64,000 nt of DNA from Hyaloscypha bicolor E (lineage: Eukaryota > Ascomycota > Leotiomycetes > Helotiales > Hyaloscyphaceae). Shown here piece after piece: positions 10,579-20,791 of the stretch. The notes beneath the pieces are model-generated. The model had not been told where the DNA came from, searched no databases, and worked only from the letters and a program-made list of their open reading frames with translations. The DNA lies in assembly GCF_002865645.1 (NCBI RefSeq), contig NW_020194512.1, positions 3,699,183 through 3,763,182 of the forward strand, given 5' to 3'. Every line of letters starts with the position of its first letter. Position 1 is the stretch's first letter. A program made the translations under genes and the position numbers.

Positions 10579-12486
10579 TCAACGCAGTTCAAACGATTTG
10601 GCAGAACGAAGACCAGCATCCATCTCCTCAATCGCTTTGCCTTCCATATGGCCTCCACTAATATAAACCTCTCCAACCAAAGTGTAAAACTTTCCATCTT
10701 TCCGCAACAAAAACGGGACTCTTGATCCAAATAAAACACATATCAGATCCCCAGCCAAGACATGCGGAGGCCCCATCCCCATTATGCCCGTTTTCCCAAG
10801 GAAGAATTGTCGGCTGCCAGCAACAACATCTACCTTCAGCCGATCTTTCCGACGTGGCGAGTAATTGGGATCAGATTCATTTGGAGCACCGCAGTTATCA
10901 ACTGTAAGCGTCCTGTCGACCTCTCTTTCTATAATATCTGTGATAGTCTTCCTCTTGCTGACAAGTTCGCAGCATGAACCGAGCACCACTTGATATCTTT
11001 CTCGTGAGGGTAGGCTCCCGAAATGCCCTTTTCGATATCGTGGAGCGACTTCTTCCACTGTATCGATGAGCAATCCCTGGACAGAAAGTGTAAATGTTTG
11101 AGTTCCGGTATTTTTATCTTTCTCTACTTCCATGCAGCAATAGGCTGGCAGCTTCTTGGAGGGTTGAAATCTGGACTCACGGATTCCTTGCCGTCTGGCA
11201 TCGGTAGCTTCTAGGGTGAGTGGTTCTCGAGAGGCTCGCGATCCAACTGACCAATCTGGGCACCAGGTAGGTAGAGCAAGCTGACTTCGGTGGGCTGGAT
11301 ACCCACAGAAGGCAAGGATATCTAAGGATCGATCTCGTAATATTATTGACCATGCGGTCCGGCAGTAAACTGAGGCGGGGTCGTTGAAGTAATCAGGGAT
11401 AATCCGGTAGTCTGGGGGGATAAGACCTGAAACAGCGTATATCCTATCTCTCAAATCACTCGATTGTGCCCGCCTGATCTTGCGAAGGAGATATTTGATA
11501 TTGAGGTGGGACTTGGGGTTCCAAGAGTGCCGCAAGTCGTCAACGACGGATATTAAATGAATCGTTGGTCGGTTGACAGACGGTAAAAGTATGTAGCGTA
11601 TGGCTTGCGGAAGTTGACTTGATAGAAGATCGATGCCCATCGCCATGAGGATGCGGGCAGTAATGAAAAAAGGCTGTGAGTCCATTGATCGGGTATCCCA
11701 TAAAAGTTCAACGGTTTTGGCAACCACAATTTCTTGCCATATCCAAACACGATTCCAGAAATCGTAATGATAGAACTGTCCCAATGCTTTGGCCTTTATA
11801 AGGTACTCGTTATCCTCCGTCTGATCGGCCAGTCTCAGCTCTTCCAAGTACTCTGATGCGATGATTTGTACGATGTCGTCGTGTTCGCTGGTCTGAAGCT
11901 CCCGGCTCATCATGAGAGTACTTTTGTACTGGGCTCTGCGTTGGACATAGTCCTGATAGAAAGAGTGAGCAGCATTGAAAGCTAATTCCCCGCCACATAG
12001 TGGTCCTAGCCACGCAATGACTCGCTCAGCTTTCTCATAGACACTTCTCATCTTCTGCACTTGGTTGTTGCGCTCAAAGATGTCGCTTTGGTTGATACAA
12101 ATCTGATCCGCCCAGAGGAGTCGGCTTTTGTCGGGATGGCGTAACCTCTTGATCGCTGCGAAGAGCGTTGCGAATACGTTAAATTGATGACCATTGACGA
12201 GGACCTGGCCAGTCTTATGCGGGTCCCCGGCACGGTATGAGAGTGCTTCATAGCTACTTTCAAGATGGAAGGGTTCAATGATGTTGCATCTGATGATGTC
12301 GTCACCAGTTCCTTGTAGGACCTCGAGCACCCGGAAGGCCTCGGTCTTAGAGTCCAGGGGCTTGTAGACCTGCGCAGCGTAGAACCGGGAGTTCTCGGGG
12401 GTATAGAAATTGCTGAAGGGTAACTCAGCCGGGACAATTGCTGTTGTGCCCTGCAAGCTCTCTTGGTCGTAAACTTCCATCTCCAT
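10579..12486 (-). CDS. HET-domain (heterokaryon incompatibility) protein
   Basis: Single-exon gene of 635 aa, start ATG at 12486, stop TGA at 10579-10581. The HET domain covers about residues 79-240: YEALSYRAGDP (79-89), LLWADQICINQSD (123-135), VYEKAERVIAWLGP (149-162) and a later RVWIWQEIVVAK block. This subfamily usually has YxALSYxWG; here the Trp is replaced and the motif reads YRAGDP. The C-terminal GDLICVLFG and PFLLRKDGKFYTLVGEVY stretches match the usual end of long HET proteins. The product is expected to act in non-self recognition. The gene is uninterrupted, ends about 160 bp after the zinc-finger pseudogene on the opposite strand, and is convergent with it. Confidence 0.92.
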   Translation of the reverse strand: MEMEVYDQESLQGTTAIVPAELPFSNFYTPENSRFYAAQVYKPLDSKTEAFRVLEVLQGTGDDIIRCNIIEPFHLESSYEALSYRAGDPHKTGQVLVNGHQFNVFATLFAAIKRLRHPDKSRLLWADQICINQSDIFERNNQVQKMRSVYEKAERVIAWLGPLCGGELAFNAAHSFYQDYVQRRAQYKSTLMMSRELQTSEHDDIVQIIASEYLEELRLADQTEDNEYLIKAKALGQFYHYDFWNRVWIWQEIVVAKTVELLWDTRSMDSQPFFITARILMAMGIDLLSSQLPQAIRYILLPSVNRPTIHLISVVDDLRHSWNPKSHLNIKYLLRKIRRAQSSDLRDRIYAVSGLIPPDYRIIPDYFNDPASVYCRTAWSIILRDRSLDILAFCGYPAHRSQLALPTWCPDWSVGSRASREPLTLEATDARRQGIRESRFQPSKKLPAYCCMEVEKDKNTGTQTFTLSVQGLLIDTVEEVAPRYRKGHFGSLPSRERYQVVLGSCCELVSKRKTITDIIEREVDRTLTVDNCGAPNESDPNYSPRRKDRLKVDVVAGSRQFFLGKTGIMGMGPPHVLAGDLICVLFGSRVPFLLRKDGKFYTLVGEVYISGGHMEGKAIEEMDAGLRSAKSFELR

Positions 12487-12939
12487 CTTGCTGAGTGACA
12501 GGAGGGAACGAAAGACAGAGTGAGGCTGAGTTTGAAGTTTCCCTTGCTCATGACGCTAAGATATGCAGGAGACAAGCCCAATCCCATGCATGATGCAGGC
12601 TGAATAAGTTGTGAACTGGCACCTCCGCATCGTTGCTGCGCCACACGCCAGAAATTTCAGAGTTTCTACGCTTAGGGCGCTGAACTCCCAGCGAGAAGAT
12701 TCGCTAAACTTCGGGCCAGTTTATTCTGAAGTCTGGAACGCGTAGTATCGTATTCACAACCATAGAGTACAAAGGGAATCTCACCGAAACGCGCAAATAA
12801 CAGATTGGACATACTTAGATAAGGCCACGGAACACTTTACCAGCCTGTGCAGCAAATAGATCTAGGGCGCGAAGACGATGAAGCGTGTTTTCGTGGTTGT
12901 TTAGGGGGTTCGTAGATGTATGAGACTTAAGCGAGCGAG
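12487..12939. other. Spacer between HET gene and FAD oxidase remnant
   Basis: No gene recognised; it should hold the upstream region of the minus-strand HET gene. Confidence 0.35.
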
Positions 12940-13932
12940 AGAGGGGGACAGAATCGTTACATTAGCAGCGCTCATATGATTGATGATATCGCAAGTTTGG
13001 ATACCAGCTGCAACTCTTGCTCCTTTCCCTTTGTAAGTCATAACTGTAGCGTTTGTTAAATATTTAAATCCTCAAGTGATGAGTCCATATGCTCAGAGAC
13101 TCGCCGCCAGTGGACCGGTCACGCATGCCACGGCCTGTGTTCCTGTACCCCAAATTGTTAGCTGAAAGTGAGATACAAACTTGAATTGATGGGTACCAAT
13201 GCGGTATTCAATTGGGAATACAGGAACTGACTTATTTGATGATCAGGCGGATGATTTGGTTTCGAGCAAAGTTCACAGCCAACTGGATGTCTGCCTCAAA
13301 TCAGTGACTGCGATAGGGAAGGCTACGCACGAGAGCTATGTAGCACCAATTTCAAGCAGTTTTCTTTAGCAATTCGAGAACAGCATTCATGTCATGAAAT
13401 TGAGGTGACTTGGGATGTTTCTTACACTTGACAGTGGTGGCGTTGACCACATACACTGGGTAGCCAGTCAAATGGGAGAGTACTGTCACATTGCTTACAG
13501 CGACGTTTGAAGCTGAAAATTACGCCGGAGGGTACGAATCTCTATCCAACCATTCATTGACGATTGACACAGGATCATCATTGCGAAATCTCGTGTTGAA
13601 GTAGTTTGCGTTCACCGCAGAACATTTGTCGGCACCATAATATCCTGGATAGCGAACCTTCGCAGGTGAAGCTCCTTTAATTAGGACTCCATAAAGGTGT
13701 CGTTGGACCAGTGCCACGCAGATTCACCTGGCAATTTCGAGTCTCTTGGATAGATTTTGCACTCGCCTGCGGCCGCTGTGGGTATAGAATGCCTAGCCGA
13801 TCGGGTCGATGCTGCTCTGAAAGCTAGGGTGGAATTGTTCTTAACGTCGTCGTCGGGCAATTGAATGTTTTCAAACGGGAAATTGAAGCAGTGCACGAAT
13901 GCAGCAGCGTGGATGAGTATCCATAAGACCAA
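12940..13932 (-). pseudogene. Truncated FAD-linked (BBE-like) oxidase
   Basis: Reading leftward from 13932, a secretion-signal-like N-terminus (MVLWILIHAAAFVHCF) is followed by CKIYPRDSKLPGESAW and then a frame change near 13700. The next frame gives LIKGASPAKVRYPGYYGADK and DDPVSIVNEWL. Farther on come GYPVYVVNATTV (about 13440-13475), IQLAVNFARNQIIRLIIK (about 13235-13290), SLSIWTHHLR (about 13070-13100) and KGKGARVAAGIQ (about 13010-13045). This is the order of FAD_binding_4 oxidases of the berberine bridge enzyme family. Secreted enzymes of this type oxidise sugars or secondary metabolites with covalent FAD. Stops, at least one frameshift and a missing C-terminal half, including the BBE domain, make it non-functional. 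Confidence 0.82.
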
Positions 13933-14737
13933 CGTGATGTACAGCTTTGGTTCTGAACGAGGGATGAAGTAACTGAAAGTAGACCCTGAAACTATCGGAT
14001 TGCGCCTTGCTCGTCTTTCAGGGTTCTGAATCTGGGGTACGCCCAGGCTTTATATACATACAGATTACTGACTGCTGATGCAAATGACAGCCATCGGGAT
14101 TACTCCTTGGAAAAAGAGAATCTGATTGTGAAGATGAGATGCATCGTTCGTATTCCGGGTAACGGATGGATGTGGGACGTCCCACACCAGAATAGTAGAC
14201 TTCATTCAATATTTTGAAGGCGTGAGCACCGTCAAAATAGCCTCATCCCCTGGCTCGGCAACGGGATATAAGAATTTACAGAAAGTAGTCTTTGGCTATG
14301 AGTGACAATTCAGGCAGACGTAAACAGGAACAGCCCATTCGAGATCTGGATCTCGGCATAAAACCTCTCGTATATCTGGCCTAAAAGTACGAAAAAAGAT
14401 TATAGCTTAAATTACTGAACTGAATGAATGTGTGACCGGGTCGGTGTCACGTGAACACTTGCCTGAAGGAATCATAACCATCCCTAACAGCTCTCGAAGT
14501 ACAGTAGGCTTTATTAGCTGATTTTGGGATTTAAGGAGAGTATAAATAAGAGGCGAAGGGAAATATGCAAAAATCTGGAAAGAAGAACACTACCCCTTCA
14601 ACTCTATATGTAGCAGAAGATTTCGAAGCGGAAATGTCGCTTAAACATCAGCCTACTTTGTCATTGGCTCGCTAAAATAAATCTTCAAATTTTCGCTTGT
14701 CTACTCGTAGCTTTAAATAAGGAAAAATTTGCATAAC
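13933..14737. other. Intergenic, no gene recognised
   Basis: Only short unconvincing open frames. No repeat structure noticed. Confidence 0.35.
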
Positions 14738-14867
14738 GGCCGGATGGTGTAGTGTAAGCAATGTCAACTCCTACCGATTTACAGTTATTAATTCAAGTTC
14801 AGTGGTTATCACGTGTCCTTAACAACCATATCGGACAAGGTCGGGAGTTCGAGCCTCCCTCTGGTCA
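14738..14867 (+). tRNA. tRNA-Val(AAC)-like gene with D-loop insertion
   Basis: Acceptor arms GGCCGGA (14738-14744) and TCTGGTC (14860-14866) pair with two G-U wobbles, and A73 is at 14867. The T arm is perfect (GGGAG, TTCGAGC, CTCCC at 14843-14859). The anticodon stem is perfect (TGTCC and GGACA). Its loop is 14 nt and fits TTAACAC with a 7-nt intron at the usual position after nucleotide 37, giving anticodon AAC. The D arm is the typical tRNA-Val sequence GGTGTAG...TGGTTATCAC but is split by 50 extra bases (about 14753-14802), which start GTAAGC and end CAG and are bounded by repeated AGTG. A T9 run follows directly. The insertion breaks the A box, so it may be a dead copy; the intact stems and terminator argue for recent function. 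Confidence 0.75.
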
Positions 14868-14870
14868 TAA

Positions 14871-14879
14871 TTTTTTTTT
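14871..14879 (+). terminator. Pol III terminator (T9) after the tRNA-like gene
   Basis: Nine consecutive T residues start four bases after the discriminator base, the normal arrangement for RNA polymerase III termination. Confidence 0.75.
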
Positions 14880-15089
14880 GCTTTTGTTCGTAAATTCCCT
14901 TTCCTTTCAGCTCTTTTTTTAATCTCGATTTTGGTGTGGACTGGCTTCCAAACCACACATGTGAGCAAGCAAATCCAGCATAACAATGCTCAAGCTCGAA
15001 CATCTAATTTTCTCGTCGTTTGTGAAAGGTTATTTGGTCGTGTAGAGTAGAATAAAAATAAAAATCTAATTACACAAATAATAACTATC

Positions 15090-15674
15090 TTAAGCACATT
15101 GTAGCAATCCATTATTTGCATAATTGGCATTTATTAGTCGAGACGTTATTTCAAGATTTGTAGAAGATGAAGCGAAAGCCTTGTTGTTGGCTAATCGAAT
15201 CCCTCGGATCATTTCAACTCGTGGTATAGGTTCCCGAGAGTGGGATCGAACATGAGGAAGACCGGCGCCAGCTCCAGCTCCGTGAGGGGCTGCCTTGGTG
15301 AGGACGGAGGGACCGTACATACGGTCCATGCTGGAAGATGGTCCTTCCTGTCTTCGTGGCGGTCTTGGATGATGGATGCAGAGTGCGTCAACCAGGAGGG
15401 ATTGATCGCATAGCTTCAGCACAAGTCGCATGGCGTCTTTGCTCGTCTGTGGTATTTGATATTCGTACTTCAGCCCTGCATCTTTCTTTGCCAACTCCGG
15501 ATAATAGCCCTCAAATAATTCGAATTGTTTGTCCTTTCCAGTGTACTCGAAAAAAGAGTTAGCGGGAACGATACACATGCTCTCTCCGTGTCGACTAGTC
15601 GAAAGTTCACTAGGACATAATTCTTTCCATGGAATGGTCTTCATGATGTGAGGTAAGAAAGACTCTTCCGGCAC
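15090..15674 (-). pseudogene. HET-domain protein fragment
   Basis: An open frame of 194 codons resembling the central part of a HET domain: YEYQIPQTSKDAMRLVLKL, then SLLVDALCIHHP where LLWVDALCIIQD is usual, then SSMDRMYGPSVLTKAA with GAGAGLPHVRSHSREP. The usual acidic residues and the 'W..E...M..IY' segment are distorted, and both the N-terminal YxxLSYxWG motif and the long C-terminal region are absent. It is best read as a decayed remnant of a HET gene. It lies between the tRNA-like gene and an unidentified open stretch on the same strand, which might be its former 5' part. Confidence 0.6.
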
Positions 15675-15851
15675 ATTCTATCCCAGAATAGTGGAAAGGG
15701 GATGTCGATCTGGGATACTGGAATCAATCGTCCCTTTCCGTCGCTATAGACCAGCTGGCCTCGACGACGTGCTGAGTCTCCAACGGTGACGGTCTCCGTT
15801 TCCAGAGCGGATCTGGATTCACCCACAATAAACAGTCGAGGTTGGGTCAAC

Positions 15852-16107
15852 TTATTCTGTAGTAAATATTTTTCCGCAGTAGCAATCGAGATTCGTGATC
15901 ACGACAGCCTTGGCCGCATGTTCGGTCGGAGGTGTATTAGCTCCACAGATGTTGTCGATCGTGTGCTTGATCAGACGGGAGAATGCCCAGTACTGTTTCC
16001 CCAGGATCCTAAGGTAGGAATCTAAGGGGATCTCCTCCGAGACAACCGAGATAGGGATTTCGAAGATGAGGTACTTGAAGTTTGATGTTTGATGTGTTTG
16101 CAGGGTT
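15852..16107 (-). other. Unidentified open stretch upstream of the HET fragment
   Basis: On the minus strand a frame without an ATG stays open for about 85 codons to a TAA at 15852-15854, reading for example YLIFEIPISVVSEEIPLDSY and HTIDNICGANTPPTEHAAKA. It looks coding in composition but carries no motif I know. It could be an internal exon of a degraded gene. Confidence 0.3.
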
Positions 16108-16380
16108 CGCGGGGCGATGTTGGGTCATCTTCTGACACAGCTTCCAGGTTCTCGATCTGCCACTTTCGGGTTAGGACTTTGGTGATAGTAGTCATGGCGC
16201 CTGTTTTTGAAGAAGAGAAGACATTACCGATAGTTGAAGAGTTTGCAACTTTTAGAATGGAAAGTTCAGTTCGGCATTCTCAGCTCTGGCTTCAGCTCGC
16301 CGACCCCGCAATCACCGTCTTCACTTTCAAGAGCGTCTCTTAACCAAGACGGAAAACAAAATGTGTTAGAATTTTTGTCG

Positions 16381-17729
16381 CTATCGGCGAGACCTGCTCC
16401 CACTCCTCGACTGCGGGTCACTAACAATGGTTACCGTTCTTGTCTGCCTTATGCCTTCCTCCACATCCCCCACTCCACGACCTTGTAAGATGTACTGCTC
16501 GCTCTCCGCATCACTAACTGGCTCACTCCTTACCTTCGACACGCCTTTTTCCTTTCCCTTCACCGCTGCCTCTTCCGGGCCCGTCACGCTACTCAGCGCA
16601 TTCCAATTCGCCAAAGCGAAATCATCTCTCCTCTGACTGAGGTTATGTTGACCCATGCTCCGACTCATGTTATTATTTGAAGTAAGGTTTCGAGACGAGG
16701 TATGTCCTGTGCTGTTGAAACCGGTGAAGTTTAGCGCGCGGAGGAGGGGTCGAATGGTGATGAGAGAGGCGGCTGTTATGGCGATGCCAGGCTCGATGAG
16801 CGTCCATACCATAGCTGTTGTGCCTGTGAAAAGGATGTCGGAGTAGTCTGATAACTCGACAAGATATTTCACGCGAATGAGGGTAGCTATACTCGCACTG
16901 GGATTGTGTTAGCTTGGGTGGTGGACGGTAGGAACGGGGATGGTAGGCAGGGACTTACAAGACACCAAGCGACAGCACGAACGCAACCGTGACCTTCTTC
17001 TGAGTAGTCAACTGTACCGACCAGATCATTGGTATCGGAATGATAGCATACATCCAATCCGTAATGACTGTCAAAACAGAGATCGCGTACGCAGCCGCGA
17101 CGAAAGAATCCCCGGAAGCACATTTCGAGTTCTGGATAGTGAAGTCCCATTGTGCTTGTATAGGTGTGCATTGGAAGATTTCGAAGAAGAAGATAGCGAG
17201 TGACCAGATAGTGACGATTACCATGCTGATTTTGAGGGTCCACGTATACCGCTTCTTGGTTGCGATCCGCAGGAGGAAGATGGCGATGCTGAGTTTTATG
17301 AACATCATGTTCGCTACGTAGGTGAGTGTTGCTAGGGCTTGGTACTGGTGATGGCATCAACGATGGACTTCGGTCGGAAATAAGAAAGTCGAAGGGGGCA
17401 GTGTGTACCTTCAATCCCTGAATCCGCTCTGGCACAGGTAGACTATCATCGTGGTGGCCCATCCCGTAATGCACACCTCGGAGAATGAAGGAGCAAGATA
17501 AAGTAAAGACGACCTTGAAGTACATTAACTTGGAGTTTTCAACAAAGCCAGTTCAAGCGGTACTTACTTGTGCGACCAGCATCAACCAATCGTCCCACTG
17601 AAAACTTTTCATAATCCATATCCGCACGAAAACCCTCAAGCCCACCGAAAGGTAGGTTAGAGTAAGAAAAAAGATGGAAACCACAGCAAGTTGTGCGCCA
17701 TTGTAGTCTTTGGGATCCAGCTCAGCCAT
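16381..17729 (-). CDS. Fungal rhodopsin-like seven-helix membrane protein
   Basis: Four exons on the minus strand, joined in phase: 17729-17568, 17528-17409, 17344-16959, 16897-16381, giving 394 aa. Introns are 39-64 bp with GT-AG ends. The protein starts MAELDPKDYNGAQ. Hydrophobic helices follow: one before RVFVRIW, LMYFKVVFTLSCSFIL, the NMMFIKLSIAIFLLRI helix, VIVTIWSLAIFFFEIF, the DWMYAIIPIPMIW helix, VAFVLSLGVF, and MVWTLIEPGIAITAASL. The motif FQCTPIQAQWD and the Cys of 'NSKCAS' are typical of the 'rhodopsin domain' integral membrane family (Fung_rhodopsin, SAT4/PTH11-like) common in ascomycetes. A polar Ser/Arg-rich cytosolic tail of about 120 residues ends in RSGSRSRR. Its ligand is unknown; members are thought to act in surface sensing or transport. 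There are no disruptions. Confidence 0.88.
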
Positions 17730-18679
17730 TGGCCTCTATCCGATGTTGAAATCCGGGGTCAAAATCAACCAAAACAGGAATCGAGAAAAAGAACATTTGC
17801 GAGATGGAACCACAAAGCTTATCAGGAAACTTTGGACCAGGCCATTCCACGTGGAGGGTAGGGACATGTGAGATTGCTTGTTGCGACGGGCGGGAAATCA
17901 GCCATCCTGGGGCAGGAATGTGAACTGTGCCGTTTTTGCAGGATCCAAAACGGGATGGGCTTCCAACGGGGTTAGCTATCATCAGAAATCAACCGAGTCA
18001 GTTGAACTGACAGGAAGGGGTTGCCAAGTCTATTTGGATGTTCCTTGAAGTTCTCTCCAATAGTAAGGAAGGCCTCACGTACGTTAGGAACCTGTCGAAT
18101 AACATCAGAAACTGCTGCGGGCTGCGGAATGCAACATTGCTAGCTCCGAAATAGGGAGCTCTCACAGTGGCCCGGTATATTGGATGAGGTCGCACGGGCT
18201 GTCAATGCGACCCCTGGATTTGATCTCCAGCGCCTTCGTGCGTCGGAGTTGCATGAGAGGCCCAAGCGGGGATGATCATGGATTGTAGGATTCTTTGTGA
18301 ACCTCCCCCTCTCAGGATAATTCATATGAGAAGACCTCAGGACGGGACCGAAAAGCCGAGGAATCAGTCGCGGTTTGGGAGTCGGCATTTTCTTTCGGAG
18401 GAGTTGCGTCTCCTTCAGGGTGCATCTCGCCAAAGGACAATAAAGCCCGAGGCATAAGTATGGGCCTGGCGTTTTCGAGGCAAGACATTGAAGTTCATGG
18501 AAAGCAGAGACATGAGAATATTGAACCCTGCCCCCTCGACTATTGAAACGCTGATTGCGGCCGCACCCAGGGATACGCCAGGGGAAACGCGTGGAAGCCC
18601 CATGTTCCCTTCAGGTTCTGCACGCAGTGAGCACAAGCAATCAGCCCTATACCAAATCTGACAGCTTACCAGGTTTAAA
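17730..18679. other. Intergenic, no gene recognised
   Basis: Short overlapping open frames only, none with recognisable motifs. The right-hand 200 bases beside 17729 should contain the promoter of the rhodopsin-like gene. Confidence 0.35.
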
Positions 18680-19015
18680 CTAGAGACTCCAGTGTTTCCA
18701 AATGCAGCTTACAGAAGCCTTACACATCGACTCCACTAAGCCCTGTGTTTCAGGAGCCTCAAAGAACCTGTCATCTGTTTCTCGGCCCCAGGCTTCTGCT
18801 TCCGCTTCCGAGATGATTGTAGGGGGGCCCTGCAATGCGGAGCGATACCGTAGCGCTCTGTGATCATAGCTTTTGGCTGACAAGTAGAAGGTTTCGTTTG
18901 ATAAACATCTTTCCAGTACACATACTAGAGCTTTAGTGCACGTACTCGCAACTTTTAAGAATCCACAAAAGGTTGCGCCCATGGAAATAACATTAGCGCC
19001 AAACTTATAGGGCAT
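18680..19015 (-). CDS. Unidentified 111-codon open frame
   Basis: An ATG-initiated frame with fairly normal composition, containing TFYLSAKSYDHRALRYRSAL and ETDDRFFEAPETQG. I do not recognise a family. It may be a fragment of a larger gene. No supporting introns, signal peptide or neighbours were identified, so it is offered with low confidence. Confidence 0.25.
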   Translation of the reverse strand: MPYKFGANVISMGATFCGFLKVASTCTKALVCVLERCLSNETFYLSAKSYDHRALRYRSALQGPPTIISEAEAEAWGRETDDRFFEAPETQGLVESMCKASVSCIWKHWSL

Positions 19016-19789
19016 TATCGCGAAAACTCCAGGCTCCTTGTCGCTAAACCGAAGCGACTGCTAGCGACCCCTTTTCTCGGCCAGCCTAGAAGGGGCTTCG
19101 GAAGGGAAGAGCTATCTAAAGACATGTCATCCCTCGTTCACATGCACTTTACCTTGGAGAAGGGAAAGCAGATTATAGGTCCATCTTATTATCATCACCT
19201 CCTACCTTTTCGCCAGTTCCTGTGCAGGCAAGTCATCAAGTTTTGATTCTGATCACTCATCGCTGAGTTGAAAAACGCGGCGCGATAAGTAATCCTGCGA
19301 ATCGTCCCATCAAATCGCATCAGCCTTCTATAAGTCGTATCCAATGAAATTTTGAGTTCTCTTTGTTTCCAGTGTTGAATTTCAAGCTTAGCCTTTCAGA
19401 CCTTCTCGTCCACTTTGAGAGACCGCGCCCCTCAACCGCGAAAACATATCTTCTGATAATGACAAAGAAGCGCCATACTTTCGAAGTCTTCGGATGCCAG
19501 TTCCTCCGTCTCAAGCACAGAGGTTTCGGACTTCCACTCTTTCGGGGTAACAAATACTCCAGACCATGCTTGGGGGAGTTGATCACTAATACATCAAGCA
19601 TCGGACACGTAACCTGGAAGGCAGCGGCAACTTCGCAGTATTCCTATATTTTCGTGAAAAGCACAAGAAGTAATAAGGCATTCAAAACTCTATTTCTATT
19701 TAACTTATCTCTTCGCCAACCTCTTAAAAGCTGGACCCCCCGAGCAGATCAGCCCCTCATTATTCCAAGCATCTGTCCAAGTGTCCAAT
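19016..19789. other. 5' region of the SDR gene, no gene recognised
   Basis: No coding region supported. The last few hundred bases are presumably promoter and leader of the following SDR gene. Confidence 0.35.
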
Positions 19790-20791
19790 ATGGCCGCCTC
19801 AGCGAAATCAGTCCTCATCACAGGGTTCGAAGTTTCTGTTCTACAATTTGTGCACCTTTCTAACATGCGTAGCTGTTCTTCCGGAATCGGCAAAGCACTC
19901 GCCTTTGAATTTCACCACAGAGGTTCGTCGGACCTCTCTCCAATCCTCTTGACTCACAACTGCAGTAGGGCGGTTGCATACTGACGAATTTCACTAGGTC
20001 TCCGTGTCTTTGCCGCCTCTCGATCTCTTGCATCGATAAAAGATCTGTCTGATGCAGGCATCGACACAGTGCAACTCGATCCCGCTTCCGCCTCCTCAAT
20101 CAATGCCGCGCGAGAAGTCGTCTCCAAAGCAACAGGTGGAAAACTAGATATTCTTGTTAACAATGCAGGTCAATGTATACACCACCTTTGAGAAGCTTAC
20201 TTTGTGAAGTAATTATTCTAATTTGTTACAGGGCTCGAGAAACCCGCCATCGAGACAGAGATTGACAAGGTGAAGGCGTTGTTTGATATTAACGTCTTCG
20301 CCGTGATGGCGATAATCAACGATTTCATACCTCTCTTGATTGCCGCCAAGGGTGGAGGAACAATTGTGAATCATGGGAGCATGGTCAGATCACTTCCACA
20401 CCCCTTCACCGCCGCCTACAACGCGTCGAAATCTGCGGTGTCTCAATACTCGCACACCTTGCGTATTGAACTCGAGCCACTGGGAGTGAAAGTAATTGAG
20501 CTGGTTAGTGGGAGGGTGGCCACTGGGTTGATTACCGTACCCACACTGGATGAGTCTTCGATTTATAAACCTTTAGAACCCATCTTACAAAAGAGAGCGA
20601 GGGAAGCTGAAACTCAACAAAAGGCAGAAGTCTTTGCCAAAGCGGCGGTGAAGAGTATCCTTGAGAAGCCGGGGAATGTAGAGGTATTTAAGGGCAACCT
20701 TGCGACGATAGCGTGGGTGATCACGACGTTTGCGCCGAGATGGGCGATTGTGAGTCTCACGTCACGAGCAAGGAAGTTGAATTGGGACTAA
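19790..20791 (+). CDS. Short-chain dehydrogenase/reductase (AYR1-like)
   Basis: Four exons joined in phase, 19790-19824, 19873-19922, 19998-20168, 20232-20791, encode 271 aa; introns are 48, 75 and 63 bp. Exon joining creates the cofactor motif TGCSSGIG (residues about 11-18). Further landmarks are the NNAG motif at the end of exon 3 (around residue 85), a catalytic Ser in NHGSM, and the YNASK catalytic Tyr/Lys (YxxxK). The fold is a classical SDR using NAD(P)H. The sequence style, such as ALFDINVFAVMAI and ELVSGRVAT, resembles 1-acyldihydroxyacetone-phosphate reductases (yeast Ayr1 type) of lipid droplets and ER, which reduce acyl-DHAP to lysophosphatidic acid. The C-terminal FAPRWAIVSL is shorter than in Ayr1. 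The substrate is inferred only. Confidence 0.88.

Noticed and set aside
14809..15003. Minus-strand open frame containing GRLELPTLSD
   Set aside because: It is the antisense of the tRNA-like gene; such RLELPT peptides are common false ORFs opposite tRNAs.
15786..16025. Plus-strand 79-codon open frame
   Set aside because: Opposite strand of a more coding-like minus stretch; no motif.
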